A stretch of DNA of 64,000 nt from Rhodobacteraceae bacterium HIMB11 (GCA_000472185.1 AVDB01000011.1:37410-101409); one strand, 5' to 3'. Positions 8,628-18,650 are shown, counted from the first letter of the stretch. The notes: generated by a model not told the origin, from the sequence alone. Made by a program: numbers and translations.

Positions 8628-9734
8628 ATGTTACCAAGTTGGTTTAATCGTTGGAATGAAGAAAACCCAACAAACGTCTATGGTCCGGCTATCTTGATCG
8701 GTGCCCTAGGCGGGGCCGTATTCCTGGCAATCATGGTCGTGGTTTTTGGACAGCCTGCTGCAACATCTAGTTTGCAAACAGGTCCGCGGGGCCAGGGTAT
8801 GTCGGTCACTGAATTCAACAGTGATTTGGCAACACCTGATCCCGACATTGAGCTTGTTTATGAAAATGAGCCCTATGTTCCAGATGGATCCGAAGCGCTT
8901 GCAAAAGACATTTATCAAAATGTGCAAGTGTTGGGTGATCTAACCGAGGACAACTTTGATCGCTTGATGGGCGCAATGACAGAATGGATCGCTCCAGAGG
9001 AGGGATGTGCATACTGTCACGGTGATGGTGACGTCGAAACCTATGGTGAAGACGCACTTTATACCAAAGTGGTTGCGCGCCGCATGATCCAGATGACCCA
9101 GAACATCAATGAAAATTGGTCGGGTCACGTCAATGCAAACAAAGAAGTCGGCGTAACGTGCTTTACGTGTCACCGTGGTCAGCATGTGCCAAGTGAAATC
9201 TGGTTCAATATTGTTCCTGTGAACGAGGCATCTGCAGGTTGGTCTGCCAATCAGAATCGCGCAACGGTTCTAAGTCAGTCAACTTCATTGCCATCTGACG
9301 CACTGGAAAAGTATCTCTTGGGGTATGAAACAATCGGGGTTCATGATTATGAATCACGCGTTGCGAATGAACCTGGTGATCCACTTATCCAGAATGCTGA
9401 GCGCACGTATTCACTGATGAACTACTTCTCGAACTCATTGGGACGCAACTGTGTGCTATGTCACAACACCCGCGCTTTCTATGATGCAGAGCAGGTAACA
9501 CCTCAGTGGGGTACAGCATCGCTTGGTATCGGTATGGTCCAAGAAATGAACAACGACTATCTTGTTCCATTGCAGGATGTGTATCCAGAAACGCGTCTTG
9601 GTCCAGTACATGGTGATGCGCCTAAAGCGGCATGTAAAACATGTCACAAAGGGTATCAGCAGCCGCTACAAGGCACGAACGTAATCAAAGATTGGCCAGA
9701 GCTCGCGACGACAGGCGCGCCAGTCTATGAATAA
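8628..9734 (+). CDS. pufC: Reaction centre tetraheme cytochrome subunit PufC
   Basis: 368-residue periplasmic cytochrome anchored by an N-terminal membrane segment (about 19-40); there is no lipobox. Four haem-binding motifs are present: CAYCH (127-131), CFTCH (178-182), CVLCH (275-279) and CKTCH (336-340). PufC re-reduces the special pair with electrons from soluble carriers fed by the bc1 complex. A GGAGG site spans the pufM stop, and the ATG is two bases after it. A strong hairpin follows the gene. Confidence 0.96.
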   Translation: MLPSWFNRWNEENPTNVYGPAILIGALGGAVFLAIMVVVFGQPAATSSLQTGPRGQGMSVTEFNSDLATPDPDIELVYENEPYVPDGSEALAKDIYQNVQVLGDLTEDNFDRLMGAMTEWIAPEEGCAYCHGDGDVETYGEDALYTKVVARRMIQMTQNINENWSGHVNANKEVGVTCFTCHRGQHVPSEIWFNIVPVNEASAGWSANQNRATVLSQSTSLPSDALEKYLLGYETIGVHDYESRVANEPGDPLIQNAERTYSLMNYFSNSLGRNCVLCHNTRAFYDAEQVTPQWGTASLGIGMVQEMNNDYLVPLQDVYPETRLGPVHGDAPKAACKTCHKGYQQPLQGTNVIKDWPELATTGAPVYE

Positions 9735-9738
9735 GAAT

Positions 9739-9762
9739 TGGCCGCGCGGTTTCGCGCGGCCA
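9739..9762 (+). terminator. Hairpin after pufC
   Basis: A perfect 10-bp GC-rich stem (9739-9748 / 9753-9762) with a GTTT loop begins 5 nt after the pufC stop and is followed by a weak TTCGTTT tail. It probably ends or protects the puf transcript. The tail is not a strict U-run, so partial read-through into dxs is possible. Confidence 0.65.
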
Positions 9763-9873
9763 TTCGTTTGGGGGCGATCCCAAACACATTCCATCCCTCC
9801 CTGTTGACTACAGGAGCCTGGCGTCGCGTTTGCATGAGCAAGCCGGCGCCCCTTTTTTCTGAAGGAACGCGCT

Positions 9874-11802
9874 ATGCAGACAAAATTATTGGACACGGTA
9901 CACAGCCCATCTGATTTAAAGCGAATGTCAGATCGTGACCTAGGCGTGTTGGCGCGCGAGGTACGGAATGAAGTTATTGAAACGGTTTCACAGACCGGTG
10001 GTCATTTGGGGTCCTCGTTGGGCGTTGTTGAATTGACGGTTGCAATTCACGCGGTGTTTAATGCGCCCTTTGACAAATTGGTTTGGGATGTGGGACATCA
10101 ATGTTACCCGCATAAAATTTTAACTGGGCGTCGCAGTCAGATGAAAACACTTCGTCAGACGGACGGAATAAGTGGTTTCACCAAAAGAAGCGAAAGCGAA
10201 TATGATCCTTTCGGTGCGGCACACAGTTCAACCTCAATTTCGGCGGCTCTTGGGTTTGCCCTTGCGCGCAAACACGGTCAGCCCACGGGGGACGCGATCG
10301 CCGTCATTGGGGACGGGTCAATTTCTGCGGGAATGGCCTATGAGGCGTTGAATAACGCTGGCAGTGAGAAAGAGCGACTGTTCGTCATTTTGAATGACAA
10401 TGAAATGTCAATCGCACCGCCTGTCGGGGCGATGTCGTCCTACCTGTCGCGGGTCAACAGCAACGATGTCTTTGGAAAGTTAAAAGAGATTGGTGAAAGT
10501 CTGGATGATCACCTACCGTTCAAATTGCGTGATCATGCACGACGCGCCAAGCAGCTGGTGACAGGGACAATTGGACAAGCGACATTGTTCGAAGAGCTTG
10601 GTTTTGACTACATAGGTCCAATTGATGGGCATGATATGGAACAACTTCTAACCACGCTTCGCGCGGTCAAAGGGCGTGCGAATGGGCCCGTATTGATCCA
10701 TGTTTGCACAAAAAAGGGGTATGGCTATGCGCCTGCTGAAAATTCGGCCGATAAATATCACGGGGTTTCAAAGTTTGATGTATCGACAGGTGTGCAGAAA
10801 AAGACGCCTGCGAATTCGCCCTCGTATACAAGCGTGTTTGGTAAATCCCTTCTTGCCGAAGCCAAAGAGGATAACCGCGTGGTTGCCGTTACAGCGGCGA
10901 TGCCCTCTGGAACTGGCGTTGATATTCTAGCCAAAGAATACCCCCGTCGAGTGTATGATGTGGGCATTGCAGAACAGCACGCGGTTACATTCGCCGCAGG
11001 GTTGGCCGCAACAGGGATGAAGCCGTTTTGCGCGATCTATTCAACGTTCCTACAGCGTGCCTATGATCAAATTGTCCATGATGTAGCGTTGCAAAACCTA
11101 CCCGTTCGATTTGCGATTGATCGTGCAGGTTTGGTTGGTGCGGATGGGCCAACACATGGTGGGATTTTGGATATTTCTTATATGGCGAATATGCCAAATA
11201 TGACCGTTATGGCAGCAAGTGACGAGGCCGAACTTGCGCATATGGTACGTACAGCCGCCGAATATGATGATGGCCCCATTTGTTTCCGTTATCCGCGCGG
11301 GACAGGTCCAGGTGTTTCTGTTCCAACACGCGGTGAACCGCTTGAGATTGGTAAAGGGCGCGTTGTAAAAACGGGAACCGATCTGGCGATCCTATCATTT
11401 GGTGCACATCTTGAGGTGGCTCTTGAAGCGGCACAGCTGCTTGAGCAACATTGTATAAGTGTGACTGTGGCTGACGCACGTTTTGCAAAGCCGCTTGATA
11501 CAGATCTTGTTGATAGGTTGGTTGCATCACACGCAGCGGTCTTAACACTTGAACAAGGTTCAATGGGTGGATTTGGCGCGATCATTCTGCAACATTTGGC
11601 GGTGACAGGTCAGTTGGCTGACGGGATGAATATTGATACAGTTTTCTTGCCAGACCGATTTATCGATCAGGGATCGCCTGATGATATGTATCGCGATGCT
11701 GAGATGAGCCTCTCTCACGTTTTTGATCGTTGTATTGGGGTGCTTCAGCGTTCTGATGCGCAAAAATCGGCACACTCACGGCAAAGTGTAAATAATAATT
11801 GA
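9874..11802 (+). CDS. dxs: 1-deoxy-D-xylulose-5-phosphate synthase
   Basis: Thiamine-diphosphate enzyme that condenses pyruvate and glyceraldehyde-3-phosphate in the first step of the MEP isoprenoid pathway. It supplies the phytyl/geranylgeranyl tail of bacteriochlorophyll and the carotenoid backbone. The 642-residue length is standard. The ThDP/Mg motif [18 protein letters not shown] lies near residue 150, and the transketolase pyrimidine-binding and C-terminal domains follow ([19 protein letters not shown]). Location directly after pufC is a recurring arrangement in phototrophic roseobacters. An AAGGAA-type site precedes ATG 9874. Bases 9763-9873 hold no recognisable gene. Confidence 0.95.
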   Translation: MQTKLLDTVHSPSDLKRMSDRDLGVLAREVRNEVIETVSQTGGHLGSSLGVVELTVAIHAVFNAPFDKLVWDVGHQCYPHKILTGRRSQMKTLRQTDGISGFTKRSESEYDPFGAAHSSTSISAALGFALARKHGQPTGDAIAVIGDGSISAGMAYEALNNAGSEKERLFVILNDNEMSIAPPVGAMSSYLSRVNSNDVFGKLKEIGESLDDHLPFKLRDHARRAKQLVTGTIGQATLFEELGFDYIGPIDGHDMEQLLTTLRAVKGRANGPVLIHVCTKKGYGYAPAENSADKYHGVSKFDVSTGVQKKTPANSPSYTSVFGKSLLAEAKEDNRVVAVTAAMPSGTGVDILAKEYPRRVYDVGIAEQHAVTFAAGLAATGMKPFCAIYSTFLQRAYDQIVHDVALQNLPVRFAIDRAGLVGADGPTHGGILDISYMANMPNMTVMAASDEAELAHMVRTAAEYDDGPICFRYPRGTGPGVSVPTRGEPLEIGKGRVVKTGTDLAILSFGAHLEVALEAAQLLEQHCISVTVADARFAKPLDTDLVDRLVASHAAVLTLEQGSMGGFGAIILQHLAVTGQLADGMNIDTVFLPDRFIDQGSPDDMYRDAEMSLSHVFDRCIGVLQRSDAQKSAHSRQSVNNN

Positions 11803-12198
11803 CATATTGTGTGCTACTGTGCTTGCATGGCGGTGCCTAATACATTTCCTTAGCATTGGAAAAGGCAGTGACTGAGAGCTTCATGCGTCGTTCGAAGCTC
11901 TCAGTCCGTTTCCAAGAAATCTCCAGTCGTATTCAAACGAAGCATAATTCTACTGTTTCATATACATAGATGAAATTGGCGGACGATTGAGAGTTTGAAT
12001 ACAACGGTTTTATCGTCCGCCATCGTATCGCGCATAACATCTTTGTAGCCAACAAAAGGAGCTGCACGCTACGTGCTTAAACAGAGGGTCTAAGCAGGTT
12101 CATTCTTTATCAAAAATAAAATATGTCAATAAATATTTACACATTTTGCAAAGCGTGAATTTTGTAAACGCTTTCATCAGCTTTACTCACGCCAATTC
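11803..12198. ncRNA. Gene-free, highly structured region after dxs; candidate non-coding RNA
   Basis: No convincing open frame is seen in about 400 bp. Instead there are several long inverted repeats: (1) a bulged hairpin TGCCT/AGGCA plus TTTCC/GGAAA (11834-11867); (2) a perfect 13-bp stem 11870-11882 / 11894-11906; (3) stem A, 10 bp, 11929-11938 / 11993-12002; (4) a 6-bp hairpin 11956-11961 / 11970-11975; (5) stem B, 11 bp, 11977-11987 / 12012-12022. A and B interleave, giving pseudoknot topology on either strand. A TTGACA (11799-11804) lies about 30 bp upstream of the first hairpin, but the -10 is weak. It matches no RNA family I recognise. Alternatives are dxs 3'-UTR structure or a DNA-level element. 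Confidence 0.35.
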
Positions 12199-12783
12199 TT
12201 ACATTTGCGGTATCCGCTTTTCTGCTTTGCATTCTGAGAAAATAGAATCCAGACGTTTTTGTCGCGTCTTTTCGGTTTTTGCGGATTTGAGCCAGCGCAA
12301 GATATTGCGTTTGTATGATGGTGGGCAAGTCTCGAAATAGGTGGCTGCGGTTGGATCTTTGTCTAGCAAGATTTGCAAGTCATCGGGAACGACCAATGCA
12401 TCGACATCTTGCATAACATCCCACAGGCCCAACCGTTTAGATTGTGTGATCGCCTCGCGTCCCGCCGGCTGCATCCGGCCCGCGGCGACTAATTGCCCTG
12501 CCCGTTGTTTGTAGGTCGCACTCCAGCTATTGGTTTTTCTTGGGGAGATAAGCTGCATCGTTCGCTGATCGTCTAGCTTTCGTCGAATGCCGTCAGTCCA
12601 GCCGTATGCGATTAGCGCGTCCAAAACTTGTTCGCGGGACAGGTATTTTTGTGGCGTAGATTTCTTAAAGGTGATTAGCCACACACTGTCCTGTGAACCA
12701 AAGTTGTGCGATAACCAAACCCACAAGTCGTGTTCGGTTGTGATTTCTACAGACGAAAAATTTTCAGTTTTAATCGCGCCCAT
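12199..12783 (-). CDS. YdeI/OmpD-associated-like family protein
   Basis: A 194-residue cytoplasmic protein of the YdeI/OmdA family. The N-terminal DUF1801-like start is absent. The visible core has TEHDLWVWLSHNFG, the conserved LDALIAYGWTDGIRRKLDD and SPRKTNSWSATYKQRA blocks, and the C-terminal motif CPPSYKRNILRWLKSAKTEKTRQKRL. Family members are linked to stress or bacteriocin resistance in some bacteria, but their biochemical activity is not settled. It is transcribed alone on the minus strand, towards the structured region after dxs. No signal peptide or membrane helix is seen. Confidence 0.8.
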   Translation of the reverse strand: MGAIKTENFSSVEITTEHDLWVWLSHNFGSQDSVWLITFKKSTPQKYLSREQVLDALIAYGWTDGIRRKLDDQRTMQLISPRKTNSWSATYKQRAGQLVAAGRMQPAGREAITQSKRLGLWDVMQDVDALVVPDDLQILLDKDPTAATYFETCPPSYKRNILRWLKSAKTEKTRQKRLDSIFSECKAEKRIPQM

Positions 12784-12834
12784 CGATGTCCCTTTACATA
12801 CTATTTATAGCTACGAAGAGAATGCAGGATACGA

Positions 12835-13317
12835 TCACATATTTATGCGGCTTTGACTTTTAAGTTGCTTTAAGATTGGCTTTAGCTCGGGCTGTTTCAG
12901 TTTGCGAATTGCGGTGTTTACGCCCACCCAACGCAATTTTCGTTGCCCACGTTCAGGGAAGTTTTTCGAAAGTTTTGCGGTTTCAAAGCTAAATAATTGC
13001 ATTTCAATGGGTTGGTGGGTGCCGTCCTTCATAACCTTGTTGTATCGCAACGACCCACAATGCATCGGATCACTTTTGATGCGCTTGACTCCGGCTTCTT
13101 CCCAGGCTTCGATCAAGGCAGCCTCGCTATCGGGTGTGTTTTCCATGGGCCACCCTTTGGGCAGGATCCAGCGACCTGTTCCGCGACTGGTGATTATCAG
13201 GATTTTGATGCCAGATTTCGTGCGTCGATATGCGATTGCGCCAACCTGTTTTCTGGGTTTTCGCTTTTTGAAGCTGTTCTTGCCTTTTGGGATTTGTGGC
13301 TGTGTTCTATGCTTCAA
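12835..13317 (-). CDS. NUDIX hydrolase
   Basis: A 160-residue NUDIX-fold protein of the diphosphoinositol-polyphosphate-phosphohydrolase-like branch (KQVGAIAYRRTKSGIKILIITSRGTGRWILPKGWP). The NUDIX helix is present but diverged: after PKGWP the usual Gx5E spacing is not strict, while the metal-binding EAWEEAG core is kept. The basic N-terminus (KGKNSFKKRKPRKQ) could bind nucleic acid or polyphosphate. Its start overlaps the 3' end of the FAH-family gene by 11 bp, so the two are co-transcribed. The substrate cannot be told from sequence. Confidence 0.8.
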   Translation of the reverse strand: MKHRTQPQIPKGKNSFKKRKPRKQVGAIAYRRTKSGIKILIITSRGTGRWILPKGWPMENTPDSEAALIEAWEEAGVKRIKSDPMHCGSLRYNKVMKDGTHQPIEMQLFSFETAKLSKNFPERGQRKLRWVGVNTAIRKLKQPELKPILKQLKSQSRINM

Positions 13318-14011
13318 CGGTCACAACCAAATTTGATAGCCCTGCGATGCGCGCGTCCATCTTGTCACCTATCACGACAGGACCGACGCCTGCGGGTGTT
13401 CCCGTCATGATCACGTCGCCAGCTTGCATGGTATAATATTTGCTCAGATCGCAAATGATGTCTGGAACTGAATGGATCATGTCCGACAAATGCGCGCTTT
13501 GAACGGGTTCATCGTTTACGAACAGTTCAATTTTCTGTGGGCCGATATAACCAAAATTTTCCTTGGGTGTAATGGTGCCGATGACCGCAGATTGTTCAAC
13601 ATCCTTTGCCAAATCCCACGGGCGGCGCTTTTCCTTGGCAACGGTCTGCAGATCGCGGCGTGTCATGTCCAATCCACAGGCGTACCCAAAAACGTGATCC
13701 ATCGTGGCGTCAGCGGTGATATTGTGCCCAGCCTTTCCAATAAATACCACAAACTCAACCTCGTGATGATAATTCTGCGTGCCAGTTGGATATTTTATCT
13801 TCGGATGCCCGTGAGTGACGGATTGCGGGGATTTTGTGAAATAAAAGGGGGCAGTTCGATCAACTGTGTTCCCCATTTCGGCTGCGTGTTTTGCATAGTT
13901 GCGCCCAACGCAAAACACGCGGTTGACTGGAAAAACATGCGTATTTCCATCAATTCCAACAGACGTATTTGGCCGCAACTCAAAAAGGGATTGTGCCACG
14001 ATAACTCTCAT
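13307..14011 (-). CDS. Fumarylacetoacetate hydrolase family protein
   Basis: A 234-residue FAH-fold enzyme, close to small maleylpyruvate/acylpyruvate hydrolase-like members. Family marks are PVNRVFCVGRNYAKHAAEMG, the metal-binding HHEVEFVVFIG, and the C-terminal block MTGTPAGVGPV. An upstream ATG at 14056 would add 15 residues. ATG 14011 is preferred because it yields the normal length and has an AAGAAG purine stretch before it. Such enzymes cleave or decarboxylate 2,4-diketoacids or oxaloacetate; the exact substrate is not inferable. It heads a two-gene unit with the NUDIX gene. Confidence 0.85.
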   Translation of the reverse strand: MRVIVAQSLFELRPNTSVGIDGNTHVFPVNRVFCVGRNYAKHAAEMGNTVDRTAPFYFTKSPQSVTHGHPKIKYPTGTQNYHHEVEFVVFIGKAGHNITADATMDHVFGYACGLDMTRRDLQTVAKEKRRPWDLAKDVEQSAVIGTITPKENFGYIGPQKIELFVNDEPVQSAHLSDMIHSVPDIICDLSKYYTMQAGDVIMTGTPAGVGPVVIGDKMDARIAGLSNLVVTVEA

Positions 14012-14164
14012 TTTTATACTTCTTCTTATCGTAGATGGGACAGAATCTGAGTGCAAGCGGTATCAAGAGTATGCTCTCGCGCCTTCACCTTGTTGTGAGG
14101 GGGGCTTACTTTTTGCGCAAGTGGTCTAGACTAATGATATCCTCATTTCCAAAAGGACCCAGAG

Positions 14165-14824
14165 ATGTTTGCCAACGTGAAAAAATACAAAACTCTTGCC
14201 ATGGCGATTGCCACGTCAGCTATCCTTGCCACTTTTGGCCCAAAGACTGCGGATGCTGCGACGGACACCCTGATTGTTGCAGGGGGTTGTTTTTGGTGTG
14301 TTGAGGCCGATTTTGAAAAAGTTGATGGTGTGATCGAAGTAACATCTGGCTACACAGGCGGTAAAACCAAGAACCCAACATATAAAGAGGTCACACGAGG
14401 CGGCACGGGCCATTATGAGGCGGTTGAGATTTCATTTGATCCCGCCGTTGTTTCGGTTGAAACATTACTGCATGCCTTTTTACGAAGTGTTGATCCAACT
14501 GATGATGGGGGGCAGTTCTGTGATCGCGGTGACAGCTATCGTACAGCGATTTTCGCAACCCCTGCCCAGCGGAGCGCAGCAAATCAGGCGATCAAACAGG
14601 CCGAGGCAGATTTGGGTCAGACCATCGTAACCCCCGTGTTGGATCGAACTGCATACTATGTGGCCGAGGATTATCACCAAGATTACTATAAATTGGATAC
14701 GCGTGTGCTGACGCGTTTTGGATATCGCAAGCAATCGGATGTTTATAATCTATATCGCGATGCATGTGGGCGTGATCAAACGGTGCGTGAACTTTGGGGG
14801 TCTGCCGCACCCTTTGCGAAATAG
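14165..14824 (+). CDS. msrA: Exported peptide-methionine (S)-S-oxide reductase
   Basis: A 219-residue MsrA with the catalytic motif GGCFWC (Cys42) and the family block [14 protein letters not shown], plus [12 protein letters not shown] and the later DYHQDYY region. A C-terminal cysteine (DACGRD) could resolve the sulfenic acid. The first about 32 residues form a Sec-type signal peptide ending TADAATD, so the enzyme repairs oxidised methionine in periplasmic proteins. An AAGGA ribosome site precedes the ATG. Oxidative protein repair suits a phototroph making singlet oxygen, but the link is only inferred. Confidence 0.92.
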   Translation: MFANVKKYKTLAMAIATSAILATFGPKTADAATDTLIVAGGCFWCVEADFEKVDGVIEVTSGYTGGKTKNPTYKEVTRGGTGHYEAVEISFDPAVVSVETLLHAFLRSVDPTDDGGQFCDRGDSYRTAIFATPAQRSAANQAIKQAEADLGQTIVTPVLDRTAYYVAEDYHQDYYKLDTRVLTRFGYRKQSDVYNLYRDACGRDQTVRELWGSAAPFAK

Positions 14825-14931
14825 AATCACTCTTTGCCGTTTATTTGCCTGCCCGCATACCGAAAACGGTCAAAATGCGCCTTTTCGTGCGACACGACAG
14901 CGCGAAAAACAGAGGAATACAAATGTACGCT

Positions 14932-14974
14932 GGACTTCCTAAAATTCCTCGCTAAAACGCAGCGAGGAAAGTCC
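14932..14974 (+). terminator. Stem-loop between msrA and petA
   Basis: An inner perfect 9-bp stem TTCCTCGCT (14945-14953) / AGCGAGGAA (14961-14969) has a 7-nt loop and is capped outside by GGACT (14932-14936) / AGTCC (14970-14974). There is no U-tract, so it may be a weak terminator for msrA or a leader structure of the petABC mRNA. Confidence 0.45.
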
Positions 14975-15034
14975 GTTATTCTACGGATATAACCGGTATG
15001 GTCGAATGACTAGCCTAACAATGGAGTATACCTC

Positions 15035-15595
15035 GTGTCACATGCAGACGATCACGAAGGCACACGCCGCGATTTTATCTACTACGCGACAGCTGGTGCT
15101 GGTGCCGTTGTAACAGGGGCCGCAGTATGGCCGCTTGTCAACCAAATGAACCCTTCAGCGGACGTCCGCGCCTTGGCGTCGATCCGTGTTGATGTGGCCG
15201 ACGTTGAGCCGGGTACGCAGCTGACTGTTAAGTGGTTGGGTAAGCCTGTGTTTATTCGTCGCCGTACAGAAGAAGAAATCGCAGAAGCACGTCAAGTTGC
15301 CTTGGACGATTTGGCGGATGCTGACTCACGCAACGAAAACGTGCCAGGTTCTGACGCATCTGACGAAAACCGCAGCTTGGACGAAGCAGGCGAATGGTTG
15401 GTCATGATGGGTGTGTGTACACACCTTGGCTGTGTGCCACTGGGCGACGGCGCGGGCGATTTCAATGGCTGGTTCTGCCCATGCCACGGTTCACACTACG
15501 ATACTTCTGGTCGTATCCGTAAAGGTCCAGCACCAACAAACTTGCCTGTACCTGTCGCGGAATTTGTCGACGCAACAACAATCAAACTAGGTTAA
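15035..15595 (+). CDS. petA: Rieske iron-sulfur subunit of cytochrome bc1
   Basis: A 186-residue ubiquinol-cytochrome c reductase iron-sulfur protein. An N-terminal twin-arginine-type anchor (RRDFIYYAT at 11-19, then a hydrophobic segment) precedes the soluble domain. The [2Fe-2S] ligand motifs CTHLGC (128-133) and CPCHGS (148-153) are intact. The start is GTG 15035, with ATGGAG just upstream; no ATG gives a family N-terminus. It is first in petABC, with petB 14 bp after the stop. The complex returns electrons from quinol to cytochrome c for respiration and for cyclic photosynthetic flow. Confidence 0.96.
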   Translation: MSHADDHEGTRRDFIYYATAGAGAVVTGAAVWPLVNQMNPSADVRALASIRVDVADVEPGTQLTVKWLGKPVFIRRRTEEEIAEARQVALDDLADADSRNENVPGSDASDENRSLDEAGEWLVMMGVCTHLGCVPLGDGAGDFNGWFCPCHGSHYDTSGRIRKGPAPTNLPVPVAEFVDATTIKLG

Positions 15596-15609
15596 GGGAG
15601 AGCTTAGAG

Positions 15610-16932
15610 ATGGCTGGAATTCCTCACGACCACTACGAACCAAAAGGTAACTTTGCCAAAGCTGTGCATTCACGCTTGCCAATTGTTGGCCTTTTGTACG
15701 ACACACTTATGATACCAACTCCGAAAAATCTGAACTGGATGTGGATTTGGGGCATTGTTCTGACATTTTGTTTGGGACTTCAAATTGTAACAGGCATCGT
15801 TTTGGCGATGCACTACACTCCACACGTTGATAATGCGTTTGCATCTGTTGAACACATTATGCGTAACGTGAACGGCGGTCACATGATCCGCTATTTGCAC
15901 ATGAATGGTGCATCATTGTTCTTCATCGCGGTCTATGCGCACATTTTCCGTGGTTTGTACTACGGTTCATATAAGGCGCCGCGCGAAATCACATGGATCA
16001 TTGGTATGCTGATCTATCTATTGATGATGGGTACAGCGTTCATGGGCTACGTTCTTCCATGGGGTCAGATGTCCTTCTGGGGCGCGACCGTGATCACAGG
16101 TCTATTTGGTGCGATCCCATTCGTGGGTGATGCGATCCAAACACTGTTGTTGGGTGGTCCGGCCGTTGATAACGCGACATTGAACCGCTTCTTCTCATTG
16201 CACTATCTATTCCCATTCTTGATCGCAGGTTTAGTCATGGTGCATATCTGGGCATTCCACACCACTGGTAACAACAACCCAACAGGTGTTGAAGTTCGCC
16301 GCGGTTCAAAAGAAGAAGCCAAGAAAGACACAGTTCCGTTCTGGCCATATTACGTGATCAAAGACTTGTTCGCATTGGCCGTGATTTTGGCGGTATTCTT
16401 TGCAATCGTAGGCTTTATGCCAAACTACTTGGGTCACCCAGACAACTACATCGAGGCAAACCCGCTTGCGACACCTGCGCATATTGTTCCCGAATGGTAC
16501 TTCTTGCCGTTTTACGCAATCTTACGTGCGTTCACTGCAGATGTTTGGGCCGTTCAGTTGGTTTCATTCGTCACCGGTGGAATTGTTGATGCGAAATTCT
16601 TTGGTGTGCTTGCAATGTTTGGTGCGATCGCGGTTATGGCGCTAGCTCCGTGGTTGGACACATCAAGCGTACGTTCAGCACGCTATCGTCCACAATTGAA
16701 GTTGTGGTTCTGGATCTTGGTTGCAGACTTCTTCTTCTTGATGTGGTTGGGTGCGATGCCAGCAGAAGAACCATATGCATCGCTATCATTGATTGGTTCA
16801 GCATACTGGTTTGGATACTTCCTAATTATCCTTCCATTGTTGGGCGTCCTAGAAAAGCCTGCACCACAGCCAGCGACGATCGAGGACGATTTCGACGCGC
16901 ATTATGGCAAAGCTGAAACGCCAGCTGAGTAA
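15610..16932 (+). CDS. petB: Cytochrome b of the bc1 complex
   Basis: A 440-residue eight-helix membrane protein. The four haem-b histidines are at 97, 111, 198 and 212, the same numbers as in Rhodobacter, and the Qo-site PEWY motif is present ([14 protein letters not shown]). Ribosome site AAGGGAGAG precedes ATG 15610. It sits between petA and petC with short spacers, so one operon is expected. Confidence 0.97.
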   Translation: MAGIPHDHYEPKGNFAKAVHSRLPIVGLLYDTLMIPTPKNLNWMWIWGIVLTFCLGLQIVTGIVLAMHYTPHVDNAFASVEHIMRNVNGGHMIRYLHMNGASLFFIAVYAHIFRGLYYGSYKAPREITWIIGMLIYLLMMGTAFMGYVLPWGQMSFWGATVITGLFGAIPFVGDAIQTLLLGGPAVDNATLNRFFSLHYLFPFLIAGLVMVHIWAFHTTGNNNPTGVEVRRGSKEEAKKDTVPFWPYYVIKDLFALAVILAVFFAIVGFMPNYLGHPDNYIEANPLATPAHIVPEWYFLPFYAILRAFTADVWAVQLVSFVTGGIVDAKFFGVLAMFGAIAVMALAPWLDTSSVRSARYRPQLKLWFWILVADFFFLMWLGAMPAEEPYASLSLIGSAYWFGYFLIILPLLGVLEKPAPQPATIEDDFDAHYGKAETPAE

Positions 16933-16947
16933 GAAAAGGGACTGAAA

Positions 16948-17739
16948 ATGTTGAAACATTTCATCACAAGCGCAATCACGGCACTGACCCTGACAGCAGG
17001 CAGCGCATTTGCAGCGGGCGGAGCAGGCGAGATTGAGGACGCATATTTCTCATTCGAGGGTCCTTTTGGGACATTTGATCAAGAGCAATTGCGCCGCGGT
17101 CTTAAAGTATACACAGAGGTCTGTTCGGCATGTCACGGACTAAAGTATGTGCCTCTACGTACGCTTGCGGACAAAAACGGTCTTGGCTACTCAGAAGATC
17201 AGGTGCGTGCATATGCGGCAGAGAACTTTGAAGTATATGACGTCGATTTGGACGATACACGCCCTGCAAAACCAGCAGATCACTTCCCTGCGAATGACTC
17301 AGTTGGTGCACCTGACCTATCGTTGATGGCAAAGGCACGCGCAGGTTTCCACGGCCCGTATGGCACTGGTATCAACCAGTTGGTCAAAGGTATGGGTGGT
17401 GCTGAATACATCGCCGCATTGCTGCATGGCTACACAGGCGTCGAGAAAGAAGAAGCTGGCGTAACGCTTTATGAAAACAAAGCGTTCCCTGGTGGTTGGA
17501 TTTCAATGGGCCCACCCCTTGAGGATGAGTTGGTTGAGTTTGACGATGGTCACAAAAACGACGTACACCACATGTCAGAGGACGTTGCCGCGTTCCTGAT
17601 GTGGGCCGCAGAACCCAAGATGATGGACCGTCAGGACGCAGGGTTCCGTGGTGTACTGTTTTTGGCTGTTCTATCAGTACTGCTGTACCTAACGAACAAG
17701 CGTTTGTGGGCGCCGATCAAGCACGCGCGTAACGACTAA
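16948..17739 (+). CDS. petC: Cytochrome c1
   Basis: A 263-residue cytochrome c1. A cleavable signal peptide (about 1-22, ending SAFAAGG), haem-binding CSACH at 59-63, and a C-terminal anchor ([20 protein letters not shown]) are visible. It is last in petABC and followed 20 bp later by a strong rho-independent terminator. The protein accepts electrons from the Rieske protein and passes them to soluble or membrane-bound cytochromes c. Confidence 0.96.
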   Translation: MLKHFITSAITALTLTAGSAFAAGGAGEIEDAYFSFEGPFGTFDQEQLRRGLKVYTEVCSACHGLKYVPLRTLADKNGLGYSEDQVRAYAAENFEVYDVDLDDTRPAKPADHFPANDSVGAPDLSLMAKARAGFHGPYGTGINQLVKGMGGAEYIAALLHGYTGVEKEEAGVTLYENKAFPGGWISMGPPLEDELVEFDDGHKNDVHHMSEDVAAFLMWAAEPKMMDRQDAGFRGVLFLAVLSVLLYLTNKRLWAPIKHARND

Positions 17740-17758
17740 TCGTACAATAATTGATGTG

Positions 17759-17788
17759 AAAAAGGCCCGCCGCGTGCGGGCCTTTTTT
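17759..17788 (+). terminator. Rho-independent terminator after petC
   Basis: A perfect 10-bp stem AAAGGCCCGC (17761-17770) / GCGGGCCTTT (17776-17785) with a CGCGT loop is followed by further Ts. It has an A-run on the other side, so it could also act on the opposite strand for the convergent MFS remnant. Confidence 0.9.
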
Positions 17789-17809
17789 GTCCAAAAATAG
17801 CGATCTGTT

Positions 17810-18650
17810 TTACGTCGGTGTCTGGACCTGTTTTTGCTGTTGCAGGGCGCGCCACAATATAAAGCCCACGATCAGGATGTTTAGAAAATTCCACCCAATG
17901 CCATTCCAAAATGCCAAGGCATAAGATCCGCTGATGTCATAAATCCAGCCTGACATCCAACCCCCCCAGGGCCATCCCCATGATAGTGGCCATCATCACG
18001 AACCCGACGCGTTCACCAGCCACGCGTGTGGGCAGATATTCGCAAACAATAATGGCATAGCTGGGCACTATGCCGCCCTGTGACAATCCAAAGACCAATG
18101 ACACCAGATAGAGCGATGTGAGGCCGTCAGAGGGCAGGTAAAGGATCAATCCAATACACTGAAGGGTCGCGCCGATCAAAAGCGTTTTCACCCCGCCCAA
18201 ACGATCAGACAGCACGCCCGAGATTAAGCGAGAGATAACGCCACCCATCAACATCAGGGATAACATCTCGGCATCTGCGGTTGGGCCGTATCCCAAGTCA
18301 ACGCAGTAGGCGACGATAAGCACTTGTGGCATCGACATCGCGACACAGCATCCAACACCCGCTAACCCCAAAAGCCAGGTCAGAGTTTGGGCGTTGAAGG
18401 GAAGCGAACCCATCCTATTGTTGGATTGCGCATCGGAAAGTTCGATGGACAGATCGTTCACTTGACGGGAAAGCAGAAGGGACAATGGCACCATAATGAT
18501 GAATGTTAAGGTCGCCAGCCATAGATACACCCCATGCCATCCGGATGTGCGTAGCACTCCTGTCAGCAAAAGCGGCCATATCGCGCCCGATAAATAATTT
18601 CCACTGGCCGCCATGGCGACTGCGATGCTATGATCACGAAGTGCACTTGT
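17810..18650 (-). pseudogene. MFS transporter remnant, N-terminally deleted and frameshifted
   Basis: The minus strand encodes the second two-thirds of a monocarboxylate-type major-facilitator permease. Similarity starts near RDHSIAVAMAASGNYLSG at about 18650; upstream an in-frame stop appears and the sequence runs into the GNAT gene. About 150 N-terminal residues and the start are therefore gone. At a run of seven C (17961-17967) the frame breaks after GMALGG. The true C-terminus (WMSGWIYDISGSYALAFW...) continues in another frame to a TAA at 17810-17812. Two independent lesions make it non-functional. Confidence 0.85.

Noticed and set aside
11799..11827. TTGACA as a full promoter for the structured region
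   Set aside because: The -35 is perfect, but no good -10 lies at 16-18 bp, so it is mentioned only as a hint.
11803..12198. Structured region considered as tmRNA, 6S, SRP or RNase P RNA
   Set aside because: No tag-peptide reading frame, tRNA-like end, GGAA-type SRP loop or RNase P core was found; left as an unknown structured element.
13472..14050. Long plus-strand frame opposite the FAH-family gene
   Set aside because: It is the complement of a well-supported gene, with no recognisable domain and no ribosome site.
14960..14980. GAGGAAAGTCCG resembles the conserved CR-I string of RNase P RNA
   Set aside because: Only this short match is present. There is no room for the roughly 400-nt RNA before petA, and the bases form one arm of a local hairpin instead.
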